Source: Opisthorchis felineus | Taxonomy: Eukaryota > Platyhelminthes > Trematoda > Opisthorchiida > Opisthorchiidae | Reading direction: 5' to 3' | Length of the DNA stretch: 64,000 nucleotides | Assembly: GCA_004794785.1 (NCBI GenBank) | Contig: SJOL01007097.1 | Coordinates: 541,777 to 605,776, forward strand | Part shown: positions 61,800-64,000 of the stretch, in pieces | Position numbering within the stretch: the stretch's first letter is position 1 | Layout of the letters: each line of letters begins with the position of its first letter | Translations under genes and position numbers: made by a program | The notes under the pieces: model-generated | Databases searched by the model: none | Told to the model about the DNA's origin: nothing | What the model saw: the letters and a program-made list of their open reading frames with translations, nothing else

Positions 61800-61847
61800 T
61801 ACAATATATTATATATATATATTATATATATATACATATTAGGTGCA
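61800..61847. repeat. AT microsatellite
   Basis: ACAATATATTATATATATAT and similar imperfect AT runs; low-complexity DNA. Confidence 0.95.
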
Positions 61848-61932
61848 CAGTGTAGCACCTTGTCTAGAAGGTCCTGAGAACACACAGACACAAACCGGCT
61901 GGAAACCGTCATGATAATGCGCTAGAAAACAC

Positions 61933-62103
61933 CAGCTACGCATCAAATTTCTGCTGACCGGAAGGCCCGTGGTTTGAACCCGACCTATGTATCTCGACCT
62001 CCCCTGTGCAGGCTTGGGTAACCTGGCAGTATCCCAGCCCTCGTGTTTCCTTTGGGTATCATAGGAGCTAGGCCCCGAAAGGGTGCTACAAATGAACGGT
62101 TTC
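61933..62103 (+). repeat. tRNA-derived SINE copy, 5' part degraded
   Basis: From 61952 the match to the 48542 copy is clear: CTGACCGGAAGGCCCGTGGT, TTGAACCCGACCT, ATCTCGACCTCCCCTGTGCA, GGCTTGGGTAACCTGGCAGT, ATCCCAGCCCTCGTG and GGCCCCGAAAGGGTGCTACA. The A box region is not recognisable. Confidence 0.9.
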
Positions 62104-64000
62104 GCCCACCTGAACTAAGGGTCACAGAAACCGAATACTGAGTTATCGAAGATGTTTGTTCGAGCTGACGTTCGTATTCATAGATAGTAGCGTTGATACT
62201 CTGTCCATGAGTGTAAAAGGAGACATTTGTATGATTCAGTTACTACTGGAGTGTTATTAAGTATATGGTTCCTAATCAATGAGGGGTGACCGTTATATTC
62301 ATTCTGATTAAGCAGATTCATGCAATGACTGTTGGTGTTTCTGATGGTACAGTGCTCCATCACTATTGTGTTCTCGAAAAAGCCGAGCGAAATCGATCGT
62401 ATTAAACCAGCGGTTGGATTATGCTGGTGGGAATATGCAAACGTCACAGCAGCTCTGCACATACAGGAAATCCTACTGGAGTAAGACTGTCACATGGGGT
62501 TAAGGGTACTAGGCAACGGGTATCATACAATTTCGATTCAATGGAGTTCTGCAACCACAGGTCTCATGGAAGCTTAATAACTGAATGAGCAGAAAAGCTG
62601 AAAGTTTTCTCAGGGGCTGCAGTGACTGAGAGTGATATTTTACACTGGTGAATAGTAAAAAACTAACATTTTGTCGGCTCCCTGATGACTGAAATGGACG
62701 CACGCTCCACCTAAAGTTTCGAAAAGTGTATTAAGTCTGTTAGTTTTCTTGTGGACCGGTTACATGTGGTTGTCAAAGGAACTCCTGTTATGACGGTTTT
62801 TCGGTTTCAACAAACTTATACTAAATTCCAACGTTCGTTTTACTGGTGTACTGTTGTATGCCTTTACTATGAATACCAACTTTACGGTTGCTCACTTTAG
62901 AAACTAGTTTGCGAGTTTTAACACTTGCGGAGTAACTGTGATAAGACCACCAACCGTCTTCCAAGTGTAATTTTACCACTTTTCGATAAAACAGCAAATT
63001 TTGGCTTGTTCACCAAAAACAATGCGATACGCATCATGATGCGAATGTTCTTTACGTTGGATAATTGGAAACACTGATTTCAGGGAAGTATGGGAGAAGG
63101 CAAAGAACAGTTATGCTGCCACAGTAGGTTTGTGATTTCAGCCATCGGTGTGCGTGGTCTTGATGTGTATGCAGAATAGTACTCAGCTGGAGACTAAGGT
63201 TTCACTTTCCACTCCTTAACCAGCTGGAATAGGTCACTCGGCAAGTAGGCCTCATCTTCCTGTAGGTATCCGTTTACCGCAATGCACAAAGCGATCCAGA
63301 CCAGATTTAGCTATTGTGGTCCTCAGAAAGAAGAATGCTGGCTTATTGAAATAACTGTATGAGCAGACGAGCAAATAAACAGGTGCCGAATTGACTGACT
63401 CTTACCATTAATTTAATGTCTCGCCCGGTCCCAAATGGTGGGGAAGTCGGAATAAAAGCGATGGAACTTGGCTAGCGCCGGCCTGTCCTAACCGGGTTCA
63501 AATTATTTTGGTGGCCGAAAAATGCAGCGAGACTTCTACCGCAAGGACTCTCGAAATTGTCACGGGCACAGTTTGACGAAATGAGATGTGATGATATTTG
63601 GATGAATTTCTGTCTGTAGCTTGGAGTCAATAGAATCCTCAATGACTGGAATAAATAGCTATGGCTGGAAGTTTTCTATGGCATGATTGGGGGTAGATTC
63701 GTCACGGTAGCACAATTGTTTGCCACGTCGGTTCTTTGGAAGTATATGCCACCTGTGAGTAGTGCTCTATCATGTATACGCCGCTTCCTACAAAAAGACC
63801 ACACAGAACCGACAAATGTTAAACAAACTTGGAAGTCATGCGCTGCTAAAAAGCAAACTTATTTCCTACCCTTCTTTAGTAGTGTAGATTGAATGATCTT
63901 TGGTTATGGATAGGGAACAATCCCGGCCCACATGTCAGATTTATGTATTTTTGAATTTTCCAGTTTGTAGACAACAGGCGAAAGTTATTTAGGTCGACTT
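62104..64000. other. No gene seen
   Basis: No supported coding region or repeat copy to the end of the window. Confidence 0.5.

Noticed and set aside
63475..63510. B-box-like GGGTTCAAATTA as a possible tRNA gene
   Set aside because: No matching A box or cloverleaf stems could be drawn.

Overview
The window looks like a stretch of a flatworm (platyhelminth) nuclear genome, most likely a tapeworm; a fluke is not excluded. The grounds are one intron-containing 14-3-3 gene with two 37-bp introns (very short introns are common in flatworms), a low gene density, and many decayed retroelements (Ty3/gypsy, RTE-like, CR1/jockey-like, Penelope-like) plus a tRNA-derived SINE. No bacterial-style operons, rRNA, free-standing tRNA genes or CRISPR arrays were seen. 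Family assignments rest on reading protein motifs by eye and on comparing copies inside the window; no database search was possible.

Layout. 1-305: antisense 3' end of an unclassified C-rich dispersed repeat. 600-1860: Ty3/gypsy RNase H/integrase remnant (+). 3722-3784: SINE head. 4145-5345: RTE-like reverse transcriptase remnant (-). 5346-9150: no gene seen, apart from two inverted-repeat sites. 9150-10410 and 12870-15350: two copies of one CR1/jockey-like element, both on the minus strand, separated by a long plus-strand copy of the C-rich repeat (about 11540-12845). 15980-16280: first copy of a second unclassified repeat. 16430-17720: purine-rich stretch. 17751-26210: AT-rich, nothing supported beyond a TA microsatellite. 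26220-28330: gypsy remnant (-) in which gag/protease runs straight into RNase H. 29197-29917: tandem array of a unit of about 135 bp. 30285-31610: RTE-like remnant (-) split by a copy of the C-rich repeat. 32330-32635: second copy of the second repeat. 35815-36780: gypsy integrase remnant (-). 39031-39977: the 14-3-3 gene (+), the only host gene I can support. 42290-45480: three RTE-like fragments in mixed orientation and a SINE. 47636-50760: Penelope-like element (-) with flanking direct and inverted repeats and a SINE inserted in its reading frame. 50761-64000: almost no coding signal, two SINE copies and AT microsatellites.

How the parts work together. Only the 14-3-3 gene looks functional: its four exons join in frame to 248 residues with the phosphopeptide-binding residues present. 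Nearly all retroelement frames carry stops, frameshifts, deletions or altered catalytic residues, so they are relics. Their main interest is historical: insertions inside one another, with one 12-bp target-site duplication still visible, give a relative order of transposition. I found no convincing new multi-gene system; the least explained material is the two unclassified dispersed repeats and the tandem array.
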